Shown: positions 38,886 to 49,811 of the stretch, in pieces
Numbering within the stretch: the first letter of the stretch is position 1
Layout of the letters: every line of letters begins with the position of its first letter
DNA from: Cydia pomonella
Lineage: Eukaryota > Arthropoda > Insecta > Lepidoptera > Tortricidae
Length of the DNA stretch: 64,000 nt
NCBI RefSeq assembly: GCF_033807575.1
Contig: NC_084727.1
Location: 992,001-1,056,000, forward strand
Direction: 5' to 3'
Notes under the pieces: generated by a model
The model's database searches: none
What the model was told of the DNA's origin: nothing
Seen by the model: only the letters and a program-made list of their open reading frames with translations
Translations under genes and position numbers: made by a program

Positions 38886-41764
38886 TCGATCTGCTTCCTC
38901 CGAGGGATGACCTTCGGGAACCAACTCAAATAGAACAGCAGGTAAACATCTTAACTGATGCCCTCGTAGACAGCTATCACAAGGCGTGCCCCTTAAACCC
39001 ACCGGCAAGGACTGCCATAACGGGTCACCAGTGGTGGGGCCCAGAACTGGAGAGACTCCGGCGGAAAACCAGGAGACTCTTCAACAGGGCCATGAACACA
39101 ATGGCCGAAGTGGACTGGGACAACTACTATGAAGCCAAGGCCAGGTACAAAAAAAGACTGCGGTACTGGAGATCCTTATCGTGGAGGAACTTCTGCAGCA
39201 GCATCGAAACATTAGACCAGGCCAACCGGGTAAGGAAAACTCTAGCGCACAAGCCCACATCACAACTGGGCTCACTGCGGAAGCCCGATGGCACATACAC
39301 ATCTTCCCCTGCAGAGACTCCCGGAAAGTGGGTTACCAGGAGAAGGGTAACCCACTTTCCGGGATGCGTAAGCCTCGCTGATGTAAATCAGCAGGACAAG
39401 GAATACAGCACAACAGACAACAACTGGCAAATGGCGCATAGAATCGTCACCGCTGAAAAACTCAGGTGGGCCATAGACAGCTTCCATCCCTTCAAGGCGG
39501 CTGGTCCGGATGGGATCTTCCCTGCTCTCCTACAGTGGAGTCTAGGACTCATCCAGGAAACTCTAACCGATATCATGGTAGCCTGCCTAGCCTGGGGGTA
39601 CGTGCCCAGGAGATGGAGGGATGTCAACGTGATTTTCATACCAAAACCAGGTAAGAATGACTACACGGCTGCTAAATCCTTCAGGCCCATCAGTCTCACA
39701 TCATTCCTGCTGAAAACTCTGGAAAAACTGTGCGACAGGGATCTGAGGGATCGAACGCTAAAGAACATACCGATGCACAACAACCAGCACGCGTACAGCT
39801 CAGGTAAATCCACAGAGTCAGCCCTACACATGGTTGTAAGCCGCATTGAGAGAGCCATCCACGACAAAGAACTGTGCCTCGGCACTTTCATTGACATCGA
39901 GGGCGCTTTTGACAAGACCCACTTTACCAGTATAGGGAATGCCTTGGAAAGCCATGGCGCGGAACCCGGACTAACAAAGTGGATCATGAACATGTTAAAC
40001 AAGAGGATTATAAGGTATGCAGGTCAACCGCAGGCCGTAGCAGCGGTGAGAGGATGTCCTCAAGGGGGAGTCCTGTCGCCTCTGCTGTGGAACCTAGTAG
40101 CTAACAACCTTATAACCAAACTGAACGAGGAACACTTCTACACAATAGGCTACGCTGACGATCTGGCAATATTGATATCAGGTAAATTTGCCAGTACAGT
40201 ATGCGACCTCACCCAGTCAGCTCTCCGGATCGTAGAACGCTGGTGCAGAGAATTTGACCTATCAGTTAACCCCACCAAAACAGAAATGGTAATGTTCACC
40301 AATAAAAGGGCGCTTGGCAACTTTACCAGACCAACACTTTTCCAAACCGAGCTGCAGCTGACCGATGAAGTTAAGTACTTAGGACTAACTCTCGACAGTA
40401 AACTCAATTGGAACAATCACATCAACAAACGTATAGACAAGGCGGGAGTTGTCTTTTGGCAGTGCAGAAGGATGATTGGTAAGAGGTGGGGACTGAACCC
40501 GAAAATCACCCTTTGGCTCTATAAGACGATAATCCGCCCCCTACTCTGTTACGGTGCCCTGGTTTGGTGGCCAAGAACAAACATAGGCAACGTACGAGAC
40601 AAGCTACAAAGACTCCAAAGGCTCGCATGCGCGGCCACCACTGGCTGCACGAGGTCCACTCCAACTGCAGCCATGGAGGTCATGTTAAACCTTCCACCGC
40701 TGCACCTACACATACAGCAAGAGGCCAGTCTCTCAGCGGTAAGGTTGCGAACCCTTAATATATGGTCTAACAGCATAGGAGCTCTCCACACAACATGCCT
40801 GGAAAAGGTATATGACGAATTTCCAGTGCTTAGGTCGGGAACGGATCGGATTCACAAACAAGCTATCTTTGACAAAAGGTACAAAATACAGTTATATGAG
40901 GACGACAACCACGAAGGACTCAATCTCCGGGAGCTGAGAATCTTCACTGATGGGTCCAAAACAGACAGCGGGTCGGGCTCCGGAACCTTCTCAGAAGACC
41001 TGAACATGTCAATCACCACACCGCTAGGAGCCCATAACTCGGTATTCCAAGCTGAGTGCATGGGCATCTTAAACGCGGCGGCTGCCATCATTGCAAGGAA
41101 GGTAGTAGGATCCTCCATCCGCATACTCTCCGACAGTAGAGCAGTCTTAATGGCTCTAAATAGCCATATAATTACATCCAAACTTATACACGAATGCCAC
41201 GAACGACTAATGGAGGTATGTCATAATAATAATAAGATCACTTTACAATGGATCAAGGGACACAGTGGATCCCGGGGTAACGATGCTGCGGACGAGCTTG
41301 CCAGGCAAGGATCGGGTGCGGGGGCGATTGGTCCGGAACCGATTCTTCCGATACCGTTTAGCAAGGTACGCTCAATGCTGCTGGCACGTACAGGGAAACT
41401 ACACACAGAACACTGGCTGAATCAGACTGGATGCAGACAGGCAAAAGAAGCCATGCCTGGCATCAACGGAAAGCTCACAAGGGCGCTCCTTCAACTAGGG
41501 AAGGTCCGACTGAGTATGGTAACCAGTGTCATAACAGGTCATGGACTATTTAACAAACATCTTTTCATAACAGGTGTCACAGACAGTCCCTTATGCCGAG
41601 GATGCATGGAGACAGAAGAAACAGCCTCTCACGTGGTGCTGGAATGCAGCGGAGTGGCCCCATACAGGGCAAAACATCTCGGATCCCCGAGAGACCTCCC
41701 TGAGGTCCTACTCAACATCAAAGGTTTGATAGGATTCCTCGAGGAGTTGGGCTGGCAAGAGTAG
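38886..41764 (+). CDS. Reverse transcriptase-RNase H ORF2 (5'-partial)
   Basis: About 958 codons without a stop; the first in-frame ATG is at 39092, but the frame continues upstream to the element edge. RT motifs in order: KAAGPDGI, FRPISLTSFLLKTLEKL, FIDIEGAFD, GCPQGGVLSPLLWNL, GYADDLAI (catalytic YADD), NPTKTEMVMF and LGLTLDSKLNW. RNase H motifs follow: TDGSKTDSGSGSG, ECMGIL, SDSRAV and GHSGSRGNDAADELA, giving the D-E-D-D set. A C-terminal Cys-His knuckle (CRGCMETEETASHVVLEC) ends the protein. The RT, RNase H and CCHC order fits the LOA/I group rather than Jockey or RTE. An apurinic endonuclease domain is missing, so this copy is probably not autonomous. Several short antisense ORFs inside it are shadows. 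Confidence 0.93.
39320..39363 (+). repeat. 18-bp perfect inverted repeat inside RT ORF
   Basis: CCCGGAAAGTGGGTTACC (39320-39337) and its complement (39346-39363), 8-nt loop, in frame within the LINE ORF. Confidence 0.9.
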
Positions 41765-41846
41765 CCAACCCTCCACCCCCCCTTGTCACGCAAAATAGGC
41801 GCCAGTCGTCGAGTTGCGGAAAATCGCCCGAACTACAATACAATAC

Positions 41847-41857
41847 AACCGAATGAA
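41847..41857. repeat. LINE target site duplication, right
   Basis: AACCGAATGAA, directly after the ACAATAC tail of the element. Confidence 0.88.
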
Positions 41858-42564
41858 GTGTCTCACGTTAATGCAACTCAAAAGTAGAGTTACATAAGCT
41901 TAAACAGACCGGTCTCCAGAAACAGCACCCGTTCAAGTCAAGTCGAGCTCCAAATCAATGTCGAAGTCTTGATTTCCCGAAAGCCAGGAGTTCCAGATTC
42001 TCTCAATCCCGAATGGCGGAGGTTCGTTTCCCCGAAATGTTCGTGATCAAGTTACCGCGCAGTGTCCCGCAATCCTATCCACCAAAGGTTTGAAACTGAC
42101 ATATTCACTGACGTCTGCGTAACTTACTTTCTATGCATCTCGCACACGCTAGCGAATATGTCAGTGCCAAGCTCGTGGTGAAGCTACTGGAATACTCGAC
42201 TCGCAGTCCCAGTGATCAGGACATAAGTTCTGGAAACTTGAAATTCTGCAGTCCAGCAATCCAGAATTCTTCCAGAACACCGGGATCCCGAAGACCCCGA
42301 AACCCTCAGGCAATAATAAATAAATAAATAAAAAAGCTTTATTTAGTTCCACACACAACAATATACATGTAATAACAATCACTGTCACTATTGCATGTTA
42401 GTATAAGTGACTAGTAGTTATAACTGTTTAGTGTATTAGATCTTCTTTCTTATTTTTTTGTTGTTTTCTAATGTGGTGCTGTTTGTAGATGGTTTTGCAA
42501 TAAACTTTTTTCTATTCTATTCTTAATTACAGTAATTACTATTAATTTGTTAACAAGAACAGAC

Positions 42565-42566
<2 letters not shown>
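41858..42566. other. Intergenic downstream of LINE
   Basis: GC-richer unique-looking sequence to 42310, ending in AATAAATAAATAAA. No coding exon could be fixed. Confidence 0.35.
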
Positions 42567-42615
<49 letters not shown>

Positions 42616-42651
42616 ATATAATATATATATATATATATAATATATAATATA

Positions 42652-42681
<30 letters not shown>
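42567..42681. repeat. (AT)n-rich microsatellite
   Basis: AT repeats with ATAATATAAT interruptions over 115 bp. Confidence 0.9.
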
Positions 42682-42682
<1 letters not shown>

Positions 42683-42709
42683 CAATGTGTATTCAAAACT
42701 TGCATTTTG

Positions 42710-43110
42710 ATTAATTCCAGTGATTGTACACTTTTGTTTGTGTTTGTCATTCATTCATCGTTACTTCTGTTTTACTCATTTCCTCAAAGGTTAACTGGAA
42801 GAGATCCCATACAGGGATAAGTTCGCCTTTGTTGTATTTAATTTATTATTGTAGTATTTATTTATTTATTTTAATGTTATTATAATGTAATGTTTACCCA
42901 GGTATTGGCTGCTGTATTTATAAATGTTGTTATTTATTTTTCATGTCACTATATGATGTTACAATAAATGTTGTATTGACTTGTAAAAGAGCTCTTGAGG
43001 CCTACTTGCAGAATAAAGTTTTGAATTTGAATTTTGAATTTTACTCTGTAACTGTGTTTTTCGTGTTTTTATTTCTATGTATAATAAAGTATATACATAC
43101 ATACATAAAT
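42710..43110 (+). mobile_element. Retroposon 3' end split by another tail
   Basis: Matches 37945-38165 but is interrupted at about 42845-43036 by a second tail (AGAGCTCTTGAGGCCTACTT then TTTTGAATTTGAATTTTGAA): a nested insertion. Confidence 0.65.
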
Positions 43111-43636
43111 TATATAAAACATACAATATTAAAATATTATCAGTCGCACCAAAGAAACCGTACCCTAACCTTGCAAACGTATCTGACGTATATAACAATG
43201 GAATTATAGCTTCCGTTCAAGGACGAAGTTATGCGAAAATTGCTCTTATTTACGCTTAAAATAAAGACTAATAGCCAAGTTTCAACCTTTCATTGCATAT
43301 AAATAAGGTTCAGTTTCGAATACGCTATAAATCTGAATTAAAATTACGAATTCAAATCTAATATCGAATTAATTTCTAAAGCTCGTATTACACTCGTTAC
43401 TGGCATTATAAAAGCAACCTTATTTCACGTTGTTAGGTCTCTTTTTCATACTGAAGACGGAGGGTAGATATGGTTTTCGGTAGTCAAGTTGTTTGATAGT
43501 GTCCTAGGGTGGAAAATTTGAAGAGTCTTGGGTGTCCGTATTGAGTCATGATTCAAAATGTAAACAAAATGCTTGATTCATCAATCAAGTAAGTAGTCAC
43601 GTTTTAGGGGTACCTATTTGCTGTGTTAAGTTCTTA
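43111..43636. other. Intergenic, no feature seen
   Basis: AT-rich; nothing recognised. Confidence 0.35.
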
Positions 43637-43749
43637 ATACCACGACGGAGGCTAACGAGCATACGGCCCGCCTGATGGTAAGCAGTCACCGTAGCCTATG
43701 GACGCCTGCAACTCCAGAGGTGTTACATGCGCGTTGCCGACCCTTTAAA
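43637..43749 (-). mobile_element. Retroposon R fragment
   Basis: CACGACGGAGGCTAACGAGC through GCGCGTTGCCGACCC; diverged. Confidence 0.65.
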
Positions 43750-43799
43750 AACCTGTACTCCTTTTTTGAAGAACCCCATACCGTAGACCCTCGGGAAAA

Positions 43800-43918
43800 T
43801 AATCACCCATAAAAGAAACCCCTGCCTATTCTCCATAAAAATAATCGGACAGACAGACGGACATGACGAATCTATAAGGGTTCCGTTTTTTGCCATTTGG
43901 CTACGGAACCCTAAAAAG
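43800..43918 (+). mobile_element. GGGTTCCGT-family 3' fragment
   Basis: GACAGACAGACGGACATGAC to GGCTACGGAACCCTAAAAA. Confidence 0.65.
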
Positions 43919-43986
43919 TGCGTGGCATAGAAAAATATGAGTAAAGAATGAGTGATAACTCCATACATCAGGTTTCTTACTTAAAC

Positions 43987-44230
43987 CAGGGGGAGGAAAC
44001 TAAATCGTTCGGGTTTTATCGGCTACGTTCGGCTCAGCATTGCTCCGAGCAAATATTAGGGTTGGCAGAACTTGACGTCCCTTTGCGTGCACCACCACAT
44101 CTAATTACATTAATTTTGACAACCCTAAATATCCGAAAGGTGTAGTTCCATACATGGGACGGGACAAGGAAAGGGACAACATGATTCGGCCCTGAATCGT
44201 CGGAAACCTTCGGCTTTGTAGGAAGTCGAG
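43987..44230 (+). repeat. GGGGGAGGAAACTA MITE copy 1
   Basis: Inverted ends near CCAGGGGGAGGAAACTAAAT and TTTGTAGGAAGTCGAG; contains TTGACGTCCCTTTGCGTGCA. Confidence 0.6.
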
Positions 44231-44244
44231 TCGCTAGCCTATCG

Positions 44245-44560
44245 GTGTTCTATCGGATACATTTCGGGGAGTGCGCACAGGAACTGCACGACCTGATCCC
44301 ACCTTCCCCTTTCCATCATCGGACATCCAGGCGTGGGGAGCGAATGCACCCGTTCGTGATAAACATTCCATTTGTTCGCACGAAACGGTTTGCCTCTTCT
44401 TTTTTGGTACGGACGGTTAAAGCATGGAATGCGCTCCGGCCATTTGTATTCCCTGATAAATATGACCTCGGTCTCTTTAAAGAAAAAGTGAATAGGCTAC
44501 TACTGGACCGGTGAGCTCCATCTTAGGCCCTGTCTTCACTTTCCATCAGGTGTGACTAGA
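44245..44560 (+). mobile_element. LINE ORF2 C-terminal fragment
   Basis: 90-codon open end reading HDLIPPSPFHHRTSRRGERM, NIPFVRTKRFASSFLVR, TVKAWNALRPFVFPDKYD and FKEKVNRLLLDR then stop, followed by a UTR with GTGTGACTAGAGCCAATCAC. Typical C-terminus of a lepidopteran non-LTR retrotransposon; 5'-truncated. Confidence 0.75.
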
Positions 44561-45361
44561 GCCAATCACCGATCAGTTTTTTAATTAAAAAGAAAGTGAC
44601 ATTTCTGTACGGTAATACAAGCATGACATGTCTCTGGGTATAGTATTTTATGCAATAGTTGTATAAGAACGGCGAACATTGTAAAGGAATACACCACGAG
44701 CATTTTTTGGCCTACTTATACAACGTTGCATACAATACTTTTCCTACGAGTCAACAAAAATAAATCTTAATTTAGGTAAACAAAGCAAAAGTATATAGCT
44801 AAGACACGCGAGCATCCCTTGTTACGCGCCCGGCCCGCCGCGGCCTCGTCTGTAGGAATAAGGACTCTTAAGCCCGCCCCTGGTCAGCTAATTGAACCGT
44901 ATTATTCAGCGAATTATACAATTGACATAAAAAATGAGAACATTTAGTAGGTAACGAGAGTTTTTACGGGGTAATTAACACTGTAACAGATTAATAAATA
45001 ACTTGTGTATCATGGAGTTAGTATTTACCAAAAGGGCCCGCCATACTCGTGCGCGAATCGAGGCGCGAAGCCGTGAACGCGAGTGTGGATGGCCCTCGCG
45101 TCGATTTCGCAGATTGTTCACGCCTTCGCGCCTTATTCCTCGTTTTTTGTCGGTATTTGGCCCGCGTCAAAGGAGACGCGAAGCGCGAACTTGCAAGACT
45201 CCACACTCGCAATCGCTTCGCGACGCGATTCGCTCACGAGTCGGTTAATCTGAACTGTCATAATCATAACCTTCTATGGCGGCTACTTGGTTATATTGGG
45301 TGCGAACTTGACCAACCAAAAAACAAATTTGACAGTTCCCAGTTTGAATCAGTGCCTTGCC
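44561..45361. other. Intergenic with GC-rich inverted sequence
   Basis: 45040-45240 is GC-rich with imperfect inverted parts (GCGAGTGTGGA and TCCACACTCGC); related GC-rich sequence flanks the foldback at 45940-46030. ORFs here are by-products of base composition. Confidence 0.45.
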
Positions 45362-45888
45362 GTAAGGAAAGAAATCTCCATATACCAAAAAGTGACATCA
45401 GAAAACCTTAAATAGGTGGCGCTACAATACCTAGAGTACTTGAACATAAAAATCAAATCATAGACAGCGCACTTCACAACGCCTAGGTTCTTAGCTACTC
45501 TAGCGCTACTCTGGAGAGATTTGGAACAATTATTTATAGCTGACAGCTGGACTCTTTTGCAACAGTTCTATCATAAGAGATTTCCCTCCTCTTAAATCCA
45601 CACTCCATAGCCTTGCCGCAAATATGGAGTGTGGAATTAAGAGGAGTGGCATCTCTTATGGTAGAACTGTTGCAAAAGTGTCCAGCTGTCAGCTATAAAT
45701 AATAGTTCCAAATCTGTCCAGAGTAGCGCTAGAGTAGCTAAGAACCTAGGCGTTATTGACGGAGTGAATTGCGCCGTCTATGATTTGATTTTTTTGTCCA
45801 AGTACTCTAGGTATTGTAGCGCCACCTATTTAAAGTTTTTTGATGACATTTTTGGTACATGGAGATTTCGTTCCTTATCTCTACCTTC
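45362..45888. repeat. Large foldback element
   Basis: Two arms of about 245-265 bp (45362-45608 and 45624-45888) are near-complete reverse complements around a 15-nt spacer. A one-arm copy is at 58369-58611. Confidence 0.85.
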
Positions 45889-46064
45889 CGTAGCCGCAAA
45901 CTAAATCCGATCAGCTGACGCTTCGGCGCCATCTTGCCGCGAACCAAACTGCGAAATCGCCGTGAAGTGGTGCGAGTGTGGAGTCTACGTCAACGTCGCG
46001 GTATGTTCGCTCCGCGAAGTCGCGCCGCGATTCACGCGCATAGTCTGGAGGGGGCTGAAGAGAA

Positions 46065-46400
46065 CCTTTTTTTTATTTATTTATTTATACTACGTCGGTG
46101 GCAATCAAGCATACGGCCCGCCTGATGGTAAGCAGTGTCCGTAGCCTATGTACGCCTGCAACTCCAGAGGAGTTCCATGCGCGTTGCCGACCCTAAACCC
46201 CTCGTTGAGCTCTGGCAACCTTACTCACCGGCAGGAACACAACACTAGTCTAGTCTAGTGTTATTTGGCTGTTGTTTTCTGTAAGGTGGAGGTACTTCCC
46301 CAGTTGGGCTCTGCTCTAGATCTGGAATGACATCCACTGGCTGTGCCCTACCACACAAAGTGAGATGACATTCGCAATGCCCAATACCTCTCTTACCTAC
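46065..46400 (-). mobile_element. Retroposon R, near full length
   Basis: Long match to 4088-4412 with a short CTAGTCTAGT duplication. Confidence 0.72.
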
Positions 46401-47029
46401 CTTTACTTTTTAAGTCGGTTAATAAAGATACATCGTTTCATTCAGAAAGACGTGTGCTTTAGACCGAATTTTAATGCGATTAAAGGTTAGATTTGATAAA
46501 TCTGCGCGTTATCGTGAATGACACTATCTATAAACCTGTTTTTACCAACAATACAAAAAGGTTTGTATGCACACACTGGCATTCATAATGACACGCTTTG
46601 ACATTTAGACAAATCTATCAAACATAATCCTCTAGAATAATTGTTTACAAGAATATTTCTACGTGTTTTCAAGTTTTAGTTACAATTTATTTTTTATGGA
46701 AGTAAGTAAGCAGTCTTCAGTTTGATTTTTAAGGCCCCAACCCGCATTAACCCAGCGTGGGGAACTTCTAAGGCCCACACACGGAGCGTAAGAATAGGCG
46801 TCGCGTAAGCGTATAGTAAAAACGTTATGAGTACGAGACGCGTAAAGTTCTGGGCACCAAGCGCCGCGTAAGCGTAATCGTGTTATAAGTGAAATCCTAT
46901 TAGTTAAAATCATGGCGTCACTGGCGTCAGATGTTTTCGGCGAATCTTACTTTGTCGTCAGATGGAGATTATTTATTGATGATTAACGTCTGAAGTTTTG
47001 TTTTTTAGGCCTGTATTTCGCTACGCCTG

Positions 47030-47351
47030 AAGCGCTGGTGGCCTAGCGGTAAGAGCGTGCGACTTGCAATCCGGAGGTCGCGGGTTCAAACCCCGGCTCG
47101 TACCAATGAGTTTTTCGGAACTTATGTACGAAATATCATTCGATATTTACCAGTCGCTTTTCGATGAAGGAAAACATCGTGAGGAAACCGGACTAATCCC
47201 AACAAGGCCTAGTTTACCCTCTGGGTTGGACGGTCAGATGGCAGTCGCTTTCGTAAAAACTAGTGCCTACGCCAAATCTTGGGATTAGTTGTCAAGCGGA
47301 CCCCAGGCTCCCATGAGCCGTGGCAAATGCCGGGACAACGCGAGGAAGAAG
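47030..47351 (+). mobile_element. SINE-2, full length with 15-bp target duplication
   Basis: tRNA-like head GGCCTAGCGGTAAGAGCGTG, box B GGTCGCGGGTTCAAACCC, core and GAAGAAG tail. Flanked by ATTTCGCTACGCCTG at 47015-47029 and 47352-47366. Well-preserved insertion inside an older repeat. Confidence 0.9.
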
Positions 47352-47454
47352 ATTTCGCTACGCCTGTCGTAATGAAGAGATAAAACTCATACGCTACGCT
47401 ACGATGACGCTTCGTGTGCGGTCTTATTTGAACTTGTACGTATTCGTAGGGCAA

Positions 47455-47661
47455 TAGGGACCGTGCGCGTTGGAGGGTCTGCCATCTTGTGGCCTGAATC
47501 GGAACCTTAAACATGTACATTTACACGTCACGTGTTTTCTTGTACATAGTAGGTTCTGCCATCATGTGGGCTACATCGGAACAATAAACATCACATTTAC
47601 GCCTCGCGCCAAAAATCTGACGGCGCCTGTGCTGCCTCCTACAGTTCATGCACGCTCCCTA
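47455..47661 (+). mobile_element. TAGGGA-CGTGC MITE copy 2
   Basis: 207 bp, the same length and ends as copy 1. Inside an ACGCTACG-type repeat also seen at 60050-60215. Confidence 0.75.
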
Positions 47662-47764
47662 TCGTTCTACGCGCGTATTACAATATTACAATACGCTTTC
47701 GCGTCTCTTAAGCTTATCCGCCGTGTGCCTAGGGCATATTGGCATAAAAAAAAAAAAATTCTGG

Positions 47765-48135
47765 TAAAAAAAAAACCCTGATTTTACAATTTTGTTTTCT
47801 TCTGCCAAACTGCAAGACAGTTTGTTGGCAGAGGGAACTCCCTTAAATACAGATGGGTTAGCTTATTGCCTAGTTAATTAATAAGTAAGTACGGTACATC
47901 TTATAGCTTATTGTGGTGGTAATTTAATTTTGTTTAATAGGTACGTTTTCAATTTACATTTAAACATCCTAAATGATTTACATTCCCTTATATCATACGG
48001 TATTTCATTATACAATTTATTTATTACATATTGCCATTTATTTATAACATTATTGCTTCCAGAATGTAGAGAGAAGGCAGTATCAGGAGGTTATGTTTTA
48101 TAAAGTGCGACATTCTGACATCCGTTATTGAATTG
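47765..48135 (-). mobile_element. LINE 3' end, minus strand
   Basis: Matches the LINE end at 28080-28340 (GGCAGAGGGAACTCCCTTAA in the UTR) with its C-terminal coding part beyond about 47925. 5'-truncated. Confidence 0.7.
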
Positions 48136-48323
48136 GACACGCACTATAGGCTTTATTGGGATAGTTAATATAATTTTATGATTAATCGTAAAATTTGGCT
48201 AATTAAGCGTAAAATATAGTTGGGTCAAACACAAAACTGTCACGTCTTTCCTGAAGTCATAACCAAAAGTGAAAAGTAATAAAGGTTAATTCTCTTATGT
48301 AATTAATCCTTATCCACATTTTT

Positions 48324-49292
48324 AGGGTTCCGTACCAGAAAGGTACAAAAGGAACCCTTATGTTGCGACTCTGTCTGTCTGTCTGTCTGTCACATAGCTA
48401 AATATCTCGAGAACCGCTTAAGCTTTCGGTTTGAAATTTGGAATAGTTATGATCAAAGCTAACCCCGACACATTGAAAGTATTATTATTTTATTTTATTT
48501 TTATTAAGTATGAAAAATGCCCCATATGAAGAGGGGGCAAAATTTCAAAGTCTAGTGATTAGGTCAAGTGGGGTATCATTTGAAAGAGCTCAAATTGTAC
48601 ATTCCAATAAAAAAAATCTTTTTTTTCATAGAAAAAAAAATTATGAAGGGAAGTGTGAAAAAATACTTACCCCCTCCCCCTTATCTCCGAAGTTTACCGA
48701 CGAAAAATTATGAAACTTTTACATAATAAGAACATTACTATAAATTTTACAGGAAAAATATAATCAGACCTCTGGCTTGGTAACTTTTTTTTTTAGCTTT
48801 ATTTAACGAGCTTAGTCTAAAAGACGATGCCGCTCAATAGTTTACATCGAGAAGTGTTCTTACACTAAAACATTTAAAACCTAAACAGCTCATTATTTTC
48901 GTCTTTGGATGCCCACCATCACCATACTGAACAGAGCTCTAGCCTCCCTTGATTGAGAACTTTTTTTTTTTAATGAACAAAAAACCTTTCCAAATTCAGT
49001 TGCAATTTAACCAACTTTACGTGTGTTTATTGCACCTGAAATTTCTACGAGATTACATTAAATACACCTGTTATCAAATAAGAGATCAATTTTTGAAATT
49101 GCTTCACACGATAGAGAATTATCCTCGAAAAACCAACATACGTGCGTTACATCGCGTAAATACCTAAGTTAAACAATTTGTCGATACTTCTGTTCAAAAA
49201 TCTTTCGTCTCTATAGTTACACTAGATAATTAAAATTTTGTACGGAACCCTCGGTGCACGAGTAAAACGAACTCGCACTTGACCGGTTTTTT
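48324..49292 (-). mobile_element. GGGTTCCGT-family element, about 970 bp
   Basis: Starts TTTTTAGGGTTCCGTACCAG and ends CGAACTCGCACTTGACCGG (complement of the CCGG-AAGTGCGAGT end). An internal T-run-flanked insert (48786-48970) lengthens it. The 67- and 72-codon ORFs inside are repeat sequence. Confidence 0.65.
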
Positions 49293-49324
49293 ATTTATAT
49301 TCATTAGTATTATATATGGAATAA

Positions 49325-49445
49325 TATTTACAACATCAATAAATTGCTCTGATAATTAGATTAAGATAATTATATGTAATACTGTCTTACTATTCATAAG
49401 TGCTTGTTGTTAGGCCTACATGAATAAAGTATATTTGAATTGAAT
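49325..49445 (+). mobile_element. LINE 3' UTR fragment
   Basis: Close match to 32063-32173 with a TTGAATTGAATTGAAT tail; lies about 180 bp upstream of exon A. Confidence 0.65.
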
Positions 49446-49621
49446 TGAATATACATATAAGAATGTCCTTGTGTTTGTCCGAGTCCCAAATTTCATAAAT
49501 TTTTGTAAAGATTAAAGTTATCGTCGAAAAATAAAAAAAATCTCATGTCCTACCACAGGTATGTCATCGTTTTACAGTGCGCAGTCAGAATTGCCCACAT
49601 TGACATTATTTAAATTTCTAG

Positions 49622-49811
49622 CATCAAAAGTCAACCCCCGATCAATCAGATTCAGAAGAACTCCAGGCTCCTTCCAGCGGCAATGTGTTTCCAGTGCTGA
49701 GCTTCCTGAGCTGCGAGACGTATGACTTTAGCGTGGACAGCCTGCCCGATAGCGCGAGTCGAGATATCAGTCAAATGAGCCATGTTTACAGGCTGGCCAG
49801 TGGGTGGAATG
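49622..49811 (+). CDS. Exon A of plus-strand gene (Ser/Asp-rich, 63 residues)
   Basis: Acceptor TTTCTAG, donor AATG|GTAACT. The only open frame starts HQKSTPDQSDSEELQ and ends YRLASGWN plus one base; G|AT makes Asp with the next long exon. The frame has a stop directly upstream (the TAG of the acceptor), so an upstream exon ending in phase 0 is needed. The last 117 bp recur three more times downstream. Confidence 0.7.

Larger units (their letters stand above)
38886..41846 (+). mobile_element. 5'-truncated LOA/I-like non-LTR retrotransposon
   Basis: Flanked by an 11-bp direct repeat AACCGAATGAA (38875-38885 and 41847-41857), the target site duplication. The element is open from its first base, so the upstream endonuclease part was lost by 5' truncation at insertion. 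The 3' end has a short UTR ending ACAATACAATAC rather than poly(A). An intact ORF and a perfect duplication point to a recent insertion, between the AKR promoter and the plus-strand gene. Confidence 0.9.

Noticed and set aside
39272..41406. Several antisense ORFs of 60-113 codons
   Set aside because: Shadows of the reverse transcriptase ORF.
45003..45411. Arg-rich ORFs in both strands
   Set aside because: GC-rich inverted repeat sequence opens all frames; no domain and no splice context.
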